A stretch of 64,000 nucleotides of DNA from Odiellus spinosus (GCA_963920705.1 OY987230.1:7006001-7070000), one strand, 5' to 3'. Positions 45,075 through 55,097 are shown, numbered from the stretch's first letter. Numbers and translations: made by a program. The notes: generated by a model not told the origin, from the sequence alone.

Positions 45075-46172
45075 TTTGGATTTAAGCTCTTATAATTTCG
45101 CCAATTCCTTCAATAATTTCGCCTATTCCTTCAATAATTTCGCGATTCCTTCAATAATTTCATCGATTCCTTTAATAATTTCATCGATTCCTTTAATAAT
45201 TTTATCGATTCCTTCTATAAGTTTGCGATTCCTTCAATAATTTCTTCGATTCCTTCAATAATTTCATCGATTCCTTCAATAATTTCATCGATTCCTTCAA
45301 TAATTTCGTCGATTCCTTCAATAATTTCATCGATTCCTTCAATAATTTTGCGATCCCTTCAATAATTTCGCGATCCCTTCAATAATTTCGCGATCCCTTC
45401 AATAATTTCGCGATCCCTTCAATAATTTCGCGATCCCTTCAATAATTTCGCGATCCCTTCAATAATTTCGCAATTTCTTCAATAATTTCGCCGATTCCTT
45501 CAGTATTACCGCGAATCCTTCAATAATTTCGTCGATTCCCTCAATAATTTCGCCTACTCCTTCAATAATTTCGCGATTCCTTCAATAATTTCGCAATTTC
45601 TTCAATAATTTCTCCGATTCCTTCAGTATTACCGCGAATCCTTCAATAATTTCGTCGATTCCCTCAATAATTTCGCCTACTCCTTCAATAATTTCGCGAT
45701 TCCTTCAATAATTTCGTCGATTCCTTCAATAATTTCGTCGATTCCTTCAATAATTTCGTCGATTCCTTCAATAATTTCGCATATTCCTTCAATAATTTCG
45801 CCGATTCCTTCAATAATTTCGCGATTCCTTCAATAATTTCGCGATTCCTTCAATAATTTCGCGATTCCTTCAATAATTTCGCGATTCCTTCAATAATTTC
45901 GCGATTCCTTCAATAATTTCGTCGATTCCTTCAGTATTTCCGCGAATCCTTCAATAATTTCGTCGGTTCCCTGAATAATTTCGTCGATTCCTTCAATAAT
46001 TTCGTCGATTCCTTCAATAATTTCGTCGATTCCTTCAATAATTTCGTCGATTCCTTCAATAATTTCGTCAATTCCTTCAATAATTTCGCGATTCCTTCAA
46101 TAATTTCGCGATTCTTTCAATAATTTCGCCGATTCTTTCAATAATTTCGTCGATTTCTTCAATAATTTCGCA
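45075..46172 (+). repeat. Minisatellite, 20-21-bp unit CGATTCCTTCAATAATTTCG(T), about 53 copies
   Basis: Units differ mainly in the word between ATTTC and TTCC: GCGATTCC (20), GTCGATTCC (21), GCGATCCC, ATCGATTCC. A block of about 120 bp (CAATTTCTTCAATAATTTC, CAGTATTACCGCGAATCC and following units) is repeated, showing higher-order duplication. Confidence 0.95.
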
Positions 46173-47736
46173 AAAGCGTGCCAGTATCCAATCTCATGGA
46201 AAAATATAATCATGAAGTGACGCCAATACGAAAACAATGAGTAACTCGAAATGCGTCAGCAGTTTTGAAATCACACGCGTTATTAACTTTTTATTCGCGA
46301 GAAATTAATAATGAAGCGAAGGTTGCGGCGCATTGATATTCCACGTTATGCCTCATAGGGAAATAAAAGGGCTGTTAAATAAAGTCTTCACGAACGGAAT
46401 TACAGCAGGCTTAATTGTTGAGTAGGTTGATTTGAAAACGAATGGAGTTATTGTAGTAGGTCTACCAAGAATTAATTTCTACCGGAAATAAAATACAAAC
46501 AAGAAATCATCAGGAAACAAGTGTAGCTACGTGGCTCTGCCGCTCTACTATGGAACAACTATACTTAAAGTGAGGCTATCACGTATTTTTCATGAACTCC
46601 GAATGATTCAAAAAAGATTCAAAATATATATATACATATGTCATCGAACAACAATTACAGCGATAGGAAAAATACATATTTTATAATCGGCCATTTTCCA
46701 AATATTAAAAAAAAAACATTCCCGCAATCTACGTCATCATTATGGTCACGTGATTTCGATATTGTCGAGAATACAGTTGATTCTAACGCGTAATTCTGGC
46801 ACCAGAGTGATAAGGTCGCTTTCGCGCAGTTTTTTTCGTAAAAGTACTTGAATCCAGATCAATTTAACTAGCTTTCGTACGAAAATTAAACAAAAATGAT
46901 CTATCAATTTTTGACATTTTGTTTTGAACTTTTTTTCTAAGGCGTCAACCGGCAGAGGGATAAAATTTTGATAAAATTATAAAACTAAAAATGTAATCCA
47001 TAGGTGATTCGAAAGGCTATAATTTGTTTATTATGTATTTCTGCTAACATCGAAAATATAAAACTTCTCTCGTCAGAGGTATATAATAATAATATAGTAT
47101 GAAAGGTAGGTAAAATTGACGAACAACAAGTGCCCGCCGTAAATCGCGGCGGATCGACACACCGCTTTACTCCCAAAAAATAGTTACACCATTTTGAACC
47201 TCACTAAATTTTCTCTACGCACACTTCCGGAACTCGCGAGCTGAAGTCAACCTTCGACTCCATTTTAACAGACAGCATGACTCCTGAGACAGGAAGCTCT
47301 AAACACAAATCGAGCCGTCTTGTTTATACAAAGACCATTTACTAGAGTAGTGACATTGAGAAGTCCAGCGCGAGCTAGTGGCCTAGACAGTCAGCAGCGG
47401 GCTCTTGTTGTTCGTGATTTTTAGCATTGGTAGTATTGGGGCTTTCATACTTCCCCCCGAAGGGGGTTTTTATATACCTCTGATATCATGTTGAGATGAA
47501 ACTGTAGAGGACATAATTTTTCATATAAAACCCCAGGTAGGGATCACACTGAATCATATTCTACTAAACATCCTGAGCATTTCGTATCAACTTTGGTGAG
47601 CATAAAATGGAAGGAAATTTTCGGGGAAAACTTTTAAGTGTTCCGAAAAATGTTTTTTACAGTCCTCCCGGAATTATTTCATTTTGCCGTTAGCCGCGAA
47701 AACGCCACAGTGAAATTATCCCTAATTCTAAATATT
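46173..47736. other. Intergenic stretch, no gene recognised
   Basis: A short minus-strand frame (46985-47176) starts in ordinary context and has no support. A GC-richer patch at about 47215-47450 ends with CCCCCGAAGGGGG, a short perfect hairpin. Confidence 0.35.
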
Positions 47737-47906
47737 TAGAGATCGGGGTTTGGACAAGAAATTTCTGATTATTTTATCTTTATTCGTAACTTAAAAGTTT
47801 TCGAGGAAAGTCTATGATGTAATCGCGAATAATTTTCCGATTATTTTTTTATGATTAACTGATTAACTGATAGTTGAGGATTATTTTGTCCAAACCCCGA
47901 TCTCTA
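47737..47906 (-). mobile_element. TAGAGATCGGGG hAT-like MITE with TSD TAAATATT
   Basis: 170 bp. It has a small deletion in the GATAAATCCAATG segment. The 8-bp duplication TAAATATT is at 47729-47736 and 47907-47914. It lies about 175 bp upstream of the TATA box of the cysteine-rich peptide gene. Confidence 0.92.
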
Positions 47907-48081
47907 TAAATATTTCTCGAACGCTATGGTATATTTTTAAAAATTCATTTGAAAATTTGACTCAAATATAATATTTGGAAATTTGATTCAATGGTTTGAT
48001 TTGGTAATTTTTAACTTAAAGATTATTTAATTTTATTCAAAATAATTATTTTGGAAATAGTATTGATATCACGGGACTGAT

Positions 48082-48090
48082 TATAAATAG
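48082..48090 (+). promoter_or_regulatory. TATA box of the cysteine-rich peptide gene
   Basis: TATAAATAG lies 89 bases before the start codon. A start site about 30 bases on would fall near TTTCAATGAATG (48108-48120), giving a 5' UTR of about 65 bases. The hexamer is common in AT-rich DNA; its fit with the downstream exon is the reason to call it. Confidence 0.5.
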
Positions 48091-48178
48091 TAATAGCCTC
48101 GAAAATGAATTTCAATGAATGATAGCTAATAATTAATTTGCAGAGAAATTCGAAAAACGTAATCTTTCGCGAATTAAA

Positions 48179-48260
48179 ATGGGATTGAAATTAATTCATT
48201 TGCTCGCCGTTTGCGCCACTCTTTCCATCTTTGCTCCGAAAATAGCCGATGCTCTAATAA
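48179..48260 (+). CDS. Exon 1: signal peptide of a small secreted peptide
   Basis: The ATG at 48179 (context AAAATGG) opens 27 codons plus one base ending at ATAA|GTAAGA, a strong donor (48261). The translation has the full layout of a secretion signal: a basic N-region (MGLK), hydrophobic core LIHLLAVCATLSIFA, polar end PKIADA with Ala at -3/-1-like positions before LI. The exon ends in phase 1. Two downstream acceptors continue the frame: 48403 (dibasic-rich exon) and 48933 (cysteine-rich exon). The second is followed by a poly(A) signal, so it is my preferred partner. The product is predicted to enter the secretory pathway. The AT-rich neighbourhood makes chance hydrophobic frames common, but here promoter, signal, donor, acceptor phase and poly(A) all agree. 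Confidence 0.6.
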
Positions 48261-48403
48261 GTAAGAACAAAACATTAACACGTCTAAGTCACACTGACGT
48301 CATCTGACCCGTAATATCTTGATAAACAAACGCTACCCCACGTTCGTTGGTAGCAATTTATAACGCGAATAATTGAATGGTTTGAAATTGTCTCTTGTCC
48401 CAG

Positions 48404-48549
48404 TGACAATGTCCAATCGTAGACCAAAACGGATGCGGAAACGAAGCGAACTTCTAGCGTTTGTAGAAAAAGATAATCCCTCGGATTACTACACGGTTTA
48501 TGTTAACAAAACCTATACATTATTGCCACAAGCCCCATCTTCAGTCTAG
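48404..48549 (+). CDS. Candidate alternative exon 2a: dibasic-rich tail stopped by a MITE
   Basis: After a pyrimidine-rich tract and TGTCCCAG (acceptor 48402-48403) the frame set by exon 1 (phase 1) stays open for 47 codons to TAG at 48547-48549. The tail begins TMSNRRPKRMRKR, a cluster of prohormone-convertase-type basic sites, followed by SELLAFVEKDNPSDYYTVYV and a C-terminal LPQAPSSV. The TAG is the first three bases of the hAT-like MITE at 48547. Beyond the MITE, the duplicated site leads on through four more sense codons to a TAA, so the insertion trimmed only the last four residues. The exon would make a secreted, possibly processed peptide. It is equally possible that this is intron sequence that happens to stay open: there is no poly(A) signal specific to it. 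Confidence 0.35.
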
Positions 48550-48725
48550 AGATCGGGGTTTGGACAAAATAATCCACAACTATCAGTTAATCAGTTAATC
48601 ATAAAAAAATAATCGGAAAATTATTCGCGACTACATTGGATTTATCATAGACTTTCCTCGAAAAATTTTAAGTTATGAATAAAGATAAAATAATCAGAAA
48701 TTTCTTGTCCAAACCCCGATCTCTA
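48547..48725 (+). mobile_element. TAGAGATCGGGG hAT-like MITE with TSD CTTCAGTC, inside the peptide gene
   Basis: 179 bp. Duplication CTTCAGTC at 48539-48546 and 48726-48733. It lies in the intron between exon 1 and the cysteine-rich exon, or at the end of exon 2a. Its terminal TAG acts as stop codon in the 2a frame. Confidence 0.93.
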
Positions 48726-48933
48726 CTTCAGTCTATCATTATTTCTAAGCAGCAAAATAAGGTACTTCGATTGGATATCTAGATATCCGCGTGGGCGGGC
48801 TCATTTATTTGAGCGGGGTAGACCGAGTGATGGCTTACGGATAGCATTGTCAGCTGCCTACTTAGAGATAATAATAGACTTATGATATAAGTAATTTCCT
48901 CATTTCTTATATTATTGTAAATATTTTTACTAG

Positions 48934-49079
48934 ATGTTCCAGTAATAAGGTGTAATTTATCATCAGTGGGTCCTATTGAAGAATGCAAAAAAGTAAAATG
49001 TTTCGGTAAAAGGATTCCTTCAATTTGCAAGTGTTTCAGAAAGCAATTGTGTGCTTGCACGTGCGACAGGAAGAATTGA
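48934..49079 (+). CDS. Exon 2b: cysteine-rich mature peptide of the secreted-peptide gene
   Basis: The acceptor TTTTTACTAG (48932-48933) follows a T-rich tract. The exon continues exon 1 in phase (1 + 2 bases), has 47 codons and ends in TGA (49077-49079). It contains eight cysteines spaced C-x10-C-x4-C-x8-C-x-C-x5-C-x-C-x-C, is strongly basic (many Lys/Arg), and has a FGKR run that could be cut by a convertase. An even number of cysteines after a signal peptide points to a disulfide-bonded secreted peptide. AATAAA follows 45 bases after the stop. I do not recognise the spacing as a named family. Antimicrobial peptide, hormone-like peptide or venom/defence peptide are all possible, and nothing in the sequence decides between them. 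With exon 1 the precursor would be about 75 residues. Confidence 0.6.
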
Positions 49080-49123
49080 ATGAAGAAACAACCTCTTGCC
49101 AATCAAGGCACTGACGGAAATGA

Positions 49124-49129
49124 AATAAA
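49124..49129 (+). terminator. AATAAA poly(A) signal of the cysteine-rich peptide gene
   Basis: It lies 45 bases past the TGA, a usual distance for a compact gene. Confidence 0.55.
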
Positions 49130-49207
49130 AATTGAAAAATTAACCTAATTATAGTTTTTTTATATAAGATTCATTTACATCAAGTTAAGCCTATTTTCCG
49201 GGTAATA

Positions 49208-49410
49208 ACATCTTCAGACGAGCCGCGTAATTAGCCGATTCAATCAAATTTAACCGAGGTTTACGTCTCCTTCTCAGTTCAATATAGAGTTCGGGGTTTG
49301 GACAAGAAATTTCTGATTATTTTTTTATGATTAACTGATTATTTTGTCCAAACCCCGATCTCTAGTTCAATAAACCTCGATTAAAGAATTATGACGCCTC
49401 GTCAGAAGAG
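49208..49410. mobile_element. ACGAGGCGTAATTAGCC foldback element carrying a MITE
   Basis: The left half has CAGACGAGCCGCGTAATTAGCC and TTTAACCGAGGTTTAC. The right half has AATAAACCTCGATTAAA and GACGCCTCGTC. It sits inside the TTAA-type element and is split by the 80-bp MITE. Confidence 0.75.
49285..49364 (-). mobile_element. Minimal 80-bp TAGAG hAT-like MITE with TSD GTTCAATA
   Basis: It retains both termini (TAGAGTTCGGGGTTTGGAC / TTGTCCAAACCCCGATCTCTA-type) but lacks most of the interior. The duplication GTTCAATA is at 49277-49284 and 49365-49372. The uninterrupted relative at 2027 has a single GTTCAATA. Confidence 0.9.
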
Positions 49411-49537
49411 TGTATAAGAATTAAATTTATTTCTAGTTTAATGTTTGTTTGTAATTTTTGTTTACTGGTGGATTAGGCCTACTTAAACGATAATTTATCG
49501 AGAAAAAATAACTTGTTAGGTTGCATTCTCCCTTTAA

Positions 49538-49990
49538 ATAGGAAAACTACAAATCGAGGTAGGGGGATCGAGATCGTTTGTCGAAAACCAGTTAATTTTG
49601 AATGATTGAAATTCAAAATAATATCGCTTTTAACGACAAGAGGTTGATTGCCTTTTCTAATACTAGGCCTCGAAATACAAGCTACAAGATTTTATTTTGG
49701 TCATTTTCAATTTGCAAGTTGTCCGAGATAGATGTCACTTTCCCGCGAGGAATCTGTCTAGGGATTACGTAATGAAATGTCGAGTGTACGAAAGGGTATA
49801 ATTCACAAGAAACGCTGGATTTGCAGTAAATTCTTCATTAATGTTTGCAATTTCTAGCGCAAAACGCCAATAAATGTCTAAGCGACTTCCTTGCCTCGAT
49901 CTGTGCATTAGTTATTTTGGCATTAGTGGTTTTTATTATAGTGTATATTTGGCGGTAATTTTAGGTGTTGTTTTCAGCTAATTCAAGGTG
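49538..49990. other. AT-rich intergenic stretch, nothing recognised
   Basis: No credible frame or repeat. Confidence 0.35.
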
Positions 49991-50860
49991 TTATTTATTA
50001 TTGTTTTTAGGTATCCAGGGTTTGTTTCGGGGTAATTCAAGGGGTTGTTTGTGGTAATTCAAAGGTTGGTTTTGGGTAATTCAAGGGGTTATTTTGTGGT
50101 TATTCTACGGTTGGTTTTGGGGTAATTATAGGGTTGGCTTTGGAGTAATTCAAAGGGTAATTCAAGGGAATGGTTTGTAGTAATTCTATTGTTTCGTTTG
50201 GGGTAATTGAAGGGGTTGGTAATTCTAAGGTTGGTTTTGGGGTAATACAAGAGGTTATTTTGTGGTAATTCTAGGGTTGGTTTTGGGGCAATTCTAGGGT
50301 TGGTTTTGGGGTAATTCAAGGCGTTGTTTTGTGGTATTTATAGGGTTAGTTTTGGGATAATTCAAGGGGCTGTTTTTTGGGGTAATTCAAGGGTTGATTT
50401 TGGGGTAATTCAAGGGTTGATTTTGGGGTAATTCAAGGGTTGATTTTGGGGTAATTTAAGAGGTTGTTTTGTAGTAATTATAAGGTTTCGTTTTTGGTAA
50501 CTCAATAGGTTGTTTTGTGGTATAGCTAGGTTTGGTATTGGGGTAATTCTACGGTAGGGTTTAGAGTAATTCTACGATTTGTTTTAGGATACTTCAATGC
50601 GGGAAAATCTATTTTGTAGGATTTGTTTTGAGGTGATTCTAGAGTTAGTTTTGGTGTAATTTGAATGTATTTGAGTAGCTCTATGGGTTGTTTGAGGATA
50701 ATTCTAGGGTTTTGGTGAGACTCATCAAGTTATTCTAGAGTTTGATTCGGGGTAATTCTCGAGTTTGATTCGAGGCAATTCATTAGTTTGATTAGGGGTA
50801 ATTCTTGAGTTTTATTCGGGGTAATTTTCGAGTTTGTTTTGGAGTAATTGTTGGGGCAAA
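49991..50860 (+). repeat. Irregular tandem repeat, unit about 20-24 bp (GGTTGGTTTTGGGGTAATTCAA)
   Basis: About 38 diverged units keep GGTAATTC and a GTTTTG core with variable spacing. A 20-bp block (GGGTTGATTTTGGGGTAATT) is repeated three times at about 50388-50452. The minus-strand frame through it is an artefact. Confidence 0.88.
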
Positions 50861-51957
50861 ACTAAATCACGTAAAAATGAAAGGTTTTCTATATTTAAAA
50901 GTAGAATAATTGCAGCATGTAACCGGAATTCTAAACCAAAATTAAAATACCCTAATACCTTTCATCAGAAATGACATGATGTACATTCGACGTGGGATGA
51001 ACTTTACGTTAACAGAGAGAAGGATTTTATGGCGGCTTTATTTCAAACATTTTTGATAGCGAACCTCCCACTTTTTTGTCTTCCTAAATCTCGTATATTA
51101 CTCGAATAAAAACCCACGTAGAACCTTTTTCCAAAAATATATTTCAAAATAAATAAAAATAGATGGAGACGAGTCTATTTCATTCCCAATGGATGAATAT
51201 GGAAAAATTCCGTTAAAGGTCAACATAGGGATCACGGTAAACACGTAAAATAAGATACAATATACGCGGGAGAGTCTTTACCGAACATAAGCGAGCCAAA
51301 ACAATTGTCATAAATATTTCCTTATTCTAAATATATATATACTGTATATACTGCATAATATTGCAATTTAGAAGAAACCCGAGCAATCTCTTAACGGCTT
51401 CTTCTTAAAACAAAAAAACAAAAAACCCAGATATGGTTAGGTAGAGATATTTTTGAATTCTCTGAAAGAATATCTTTTTAAGGGCCTAAAACTACCTACA
51501 ATAGGTCATTCGGTGTAGAAACAAGGAGCCAATATGTAAGAAGGATCAGACCCGAGAGAGAAAAAGAAGGTTTTGTTTCGTTTGGGTCATGCGCAATAGA
51601 GTTTATTTCAATCGATTGCCCCAAAAAGTAAATACAACCCTGTAAATAAAAGGTAGCTGGTTCTGACCGTCTACCTTTCCCAAAGTTCAAGATTTGTTTG
51701 CAAAAAAAGAGAATTAAGCTTTGATATACGCTATGTTTGAACTCGTATAGTCATTGCAAGCATAGAAAATATAGTATTTTCTATGTTGCCAGTTCCGCTT
51801 GAAGACTATTATAACCCCTTCTTGCAAAGCGTGTGAAACTCAGAAAAATTTAGAACGATAAATCTTGTCCTTGAGAGAGTCGAAATAGGACATCGCGTCT
51901 TTCGAAGCTCGCTAAATTGTTAGATTTCGATTTCGGCGAACTATTGAACAAGGAAAG
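50861..51957. other. Intergenic stretch, no gene recognised
   Basis: A minus-strand frame of 64 codons (51496-51690) has no splice or poly(A) support. Confidence 0.35.
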
Positions 51958-52553
51958 ACTAAAACTTTTGGACGAAATAATCCACAAATATTTGGATGAT
52001 CAGTTATTTGATTGATAAATATTTGGATAATCAGGAAATTGATCCACAAATGGATAATCAGTTAATTGATCCATACATATTTGGATAATCAGTTAACTGA
52101 TCTATAAATATTTGGATAATCAGTTAATAGGTCCAGAAATATTTGGATAATCAGTTAATGGACCCACAAGTATTTTGTTAATCAGTTAATGGATCCACAA
52201 ATATTTTGTTAATCAGTTAACTGATCCACAAATATTTTTATAATCGGGTAATTGATGCACAAATATTTGGATAATCAGTGAATAGGTCCATAAATATTTG
52301 GATAATCAGTTAAATGATCCACAAATATTTGGATAATCAGTTAATTGATCCACAAATATTTGGATAATCAGTTAATTGATCCACAAATATTTGGATAATC
52401 AGTTAATTGATCCACAACTATTTGGATAATCAGATAATTGATCCACAAATATTTGGATTATATTGTATTTATCATAGAATACCCGTGGATAATCTCACAT
52501 TTTGAAAAAAGATAAAATTATCAGAAATATCTTATCCAAACCCCTACCTCTAT
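51958..52553 (+). mobile_element. TAGAG hAT-like MITE expanded by an internal 30-31-bp satellite
   Basis: It begins TTTTGGACGAAATAATCCAC (left terminus partly lost) and ends TCCAAACCCCTACCTCTA. Between about 51970 and 52460 the subterminal block AAATATTTGGATAATCAGTTAATTGATCCAC is repeated about 16 times. The normal family member has it once. After the array come the usual TCATAGAATA and AAAGATAAAATTATCAGAAA blocks. Confidence 0.85.
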
Positions 52554-53742
52554 AAAGTGCTCCAGGCTCACATATACTTGGGAGACAGCTTGAATAATTT
52601 TTATTTCGGCCTAAAACCAAGGAAATATGCTAGTCTGTTTATGTTAATACCAAGGCAGTCACAACACAGGATTTTCCCAAAAATATCATGTTCCTTTGAA
52701 ATTTAAAACAAAAGTCAGGTGTTTTTAGGTGAAGGAAGACAGTCTCTTCTGGAGATAAAGTCAACGATTCGGTCATTTTATTTTCTTTTGAAAAAAATCG
52801 ATATGAAGGAAAAGGTTTCTAAAAATAAGGTGGGTTTATTATCATATTTTCCAAATTTAAAATACTCCTTTATCCAAACCAAATGTATAACTTTTGTTAA
52901 TTGAATAAGACCATCGTGATGTCAATCAGATATTATCCGTTCGCGAAAATCATATCCATTTCTTATTCGAGATAACGAATACCCGAATGTTAAAGCAATA
53001 TTTTTATTCGTACTCATTGTTATAGGAAATTGACTAAGTTATACGAGTTATTCATTCGCCGATACGAACAATTTGAAACTGGAGTTTCATCGCGGATTTT
53101 AACCTTAATTGAGATTTCAAAGCTAGAATGTAGTCATCTTGTCCGTTCCTTTCAATTTAAATTAAAATAAAATTATTATATTGAATTCTACACGGATTTC
53201 CGAAGATTAAAATATCTGAAAATCCTAGTTATCAAAGGATATCCTAAGTTAATCATTATCCGATTGCGAGCTCTACCTTTATGCGGCGTTTGGGTTCTTC
53301 TTTCGTGATTGTTGAGAAAAAAAATGGGCTCAACGCTTCAAAGACAAATTATCGACTAAAATCGCGGTTTGAAAAACATCGTTATTAATCTCTTGGGTTC
53401 AATTTCCGAGAAGATTGAGTTTTTCTCTTTATTTTTCGTTGATAGGAAGGCAGTCGACCGACAATAAAAAAGTGTCAAAAAATGACAGATAGTACACCCT
53501 GGGCTTTTATGAGTTTGGTAAAAGAAAAAAATATGAAAGAAAATTTCAAAGATATTTCTTTATCCCCAAAGAGAGCAAAATGAGAGCCCTCATAAAAAAA
53601 AAATCACGTTAACATTTATAGGAAAATAAACAAGTTGGGAAAACAAAAGTTTAACTTTTTGAGTATCACGTGGTCTAATTTAACTCAACATAAAAGAATA
53701 TAGTTCATGATAAGAGTGTCTTTTCGTAGAAATGAAAATATA
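52554..53742. other. Intergenic stretch with a GAGCTC repeat fragment
   Basis: About 52925-53276 shows TATTATCCGTTCGCG and, at its end, TTAATCATTATCCGATTGCG + AGCTCTA, the end of the GAGCTCGGAATCGG repeat. Short AT-rich frames only. Confidence 0.4.
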
Positions 53743-53986
53743 AACTACGGTCACACTAGCATTTTTAAATCGATTTGAAATGGTAGAATAAAACCGATAT
53801 TAAAATCTCCAGGAATCGTTTCAAACGTCACGTGTTCACGCGTTATCTTTATAAATCGATTTATCGTAGCTTAATCTATCGCTTGTTGAAACCGAATCGG
53901 TATGAAACTGGTTCCCAATCAAATCGACTCTAGTGAAACGTTTTGAAAGGTTTAAATTGATTCCAAGGCCTAGTATGAACGCAGCA
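53743..53986 (+). mobile_element. GTTCACACTAG element, type A, deleted copy
   Basis: It runs from CTACGGTCACACTAGC to GCCTAGTATGAACGCAGC and lacks the CAGTTTCGAGAAATC to CGTTCACACGAC segment. Confidence 0.8.
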
Positions 53987-54392
53987 ATATAGTTGAAATT
54001 GAAAAATAAAAATGCCTTTAAACCATTTATTTGGGCAAGATTAAACTTAAACACAATAGGAGTATTAACTCCCATTTCACCTTTAAGCCAAATGTCATTG
54101 ATAAATGACCCTATCTTTTGGGATTCAAATTTGACCCCTATAACCTCGCCTATAACACTCCGTTGACCTTTAACAGCAGCAGCCATGTCATTATAATGAT
54201 AGATCGCCCGTTAAGAAGATTTTATTTGAACTTTGACCGCTTTTTCATTCTTTTAATCCTTTGTTTATGTATATTTGACCTTTCACCAATTCCTTCAAGG
54301 GGTAATGAAGACGAATGACGTGTTATTTTTGAATCCACTATAAGCGTTATAATATATTCATTAAAACCTTATTGAGGTAGGTTAAACCATCC
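53987..54392. other. Stretch with two weak overlapping frames
   Basis: A minus-strand frame (53836-54186) starts MAAAVKGQRSVIGEVIGVKF and runs into the repeat. The plus-strand frame at 54118-54318 includes a hydrophobic run (FFILLILCLCIFDL). The minus-strand N-terminus is the more gene-like, but I see no donor or poly(A) signal to support a gene. Confidence 0.25.
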
Positions 54393-54510
54393 TCGGATGA
54401 GGCGTAATTAGCCCGTTTAATGAGATTTAACCAAGGTTTACATAGACTTCTCTCGGTTCAATAACCCTCGGTTAAATCAGATGATTAAACCGGCTAATTA
54501 CGCCATCGGT
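54393..54510. mobile_element. ACGAGGCGTAATTAGCC foldback element, third copy
   Basis: ATGAGGCGTAATTAGCCCG and TTTAACCAAGGTTTACA on the left; ACCCTCGGTTAAATC and CCGGCTAATTACGCC on the right. It is followed directly by GTTCACACTAG elements. Confidence 0.75.
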
Positions 54511-54532
54511 TTGAAACTGGTTCCCGAAGTAA

Positions 54533-54930
54533 GCTACAGTCACACTAGCATTTCTTAATCGAATTGTAAAGGTAAAATCAAACCGATATTCAAATCGCCA
54601 GGAATCGTTTTAAGCGTCATGTATTCACACAAAAGCTGCGTTAATACTAGGCGTTTGAATCGAATTAAACCGCTTCAAAACGTTTCGCTAGAGTCTTGTG
54701 AACGGGAGACCGTCTTTTATCAAATCGATTTGCTTCAATTTCTCGAAACTACTTCGGGAAGCAGTTTCATATCGATTCGGTTTTAACAACCGATATATGA
54801 AGCTACAATAAATCGATTTATAAAGATAATGCGTGAACGCGTGACGCTAAAAACGATTCCTGTCGATTTTAATATCGGTTTGATTTTACCGTTTCAAATC
54901 AATTAAGAAATCCTAGTGTGACCGTAGCTT
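54533..54930. mobile_element. GTTCACACTAG type A pair, truncated plus copy joined to a full minus copy
   Basis: 54533-54632 is the first third of a plus-strand copy. 54636-54930 is a near full-length minus copy (TTAATACTAGGCG to CTAGTGTGACCGTAGCT). Together they form an inverted pair like the one at 5.8-6.4 kb. Confidence 0.78.
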
Positions 54931-55097
54931 TATTGTTGAAACAGAATCATTATGAAACTGTTTCCCGAAGCAGTTTCGAGAAATCGATTCGAGAAAAAAC
55001 GGTTTCCCGTTCCAGCGAAGCAATTGAAACGATTAAAATCTATAGTTTCAAGTGATCGATTCAAATCGATAGGAGAAAAAGGCTTTTCCTTTCACAA

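Larger units (their letters stand above)
49175..49537. mobile_element. TTAA-type foldback element (AAAGGGAGAATG family) split by a nested pair
   Basis: AAGTTAAGCCTATTTTCCGGG, then an interruption, then AATTTATTTCTAGTTTAATG to GGTTGCATTCTCCCTTTAA. The interruption is the ACGAGGCG foldback element (about 49208-49410), which itself holds a MITE (49285-49364). Confidence 0.75.

Noticed and set aside
48779-49102. Minus-strand frame of 107 codons
   Set aside because: Antisense to the cysteine-rich exon and without its own signals; the plus-strand reading has acceptor, phase match, cysteine pattern and poly(A).
50089-50319. Minus-strand Tyr/Pro/Asn-rich frame
   Set aside because: Artefact of the GGTTTTGGGGTAATTC tandem repeat.
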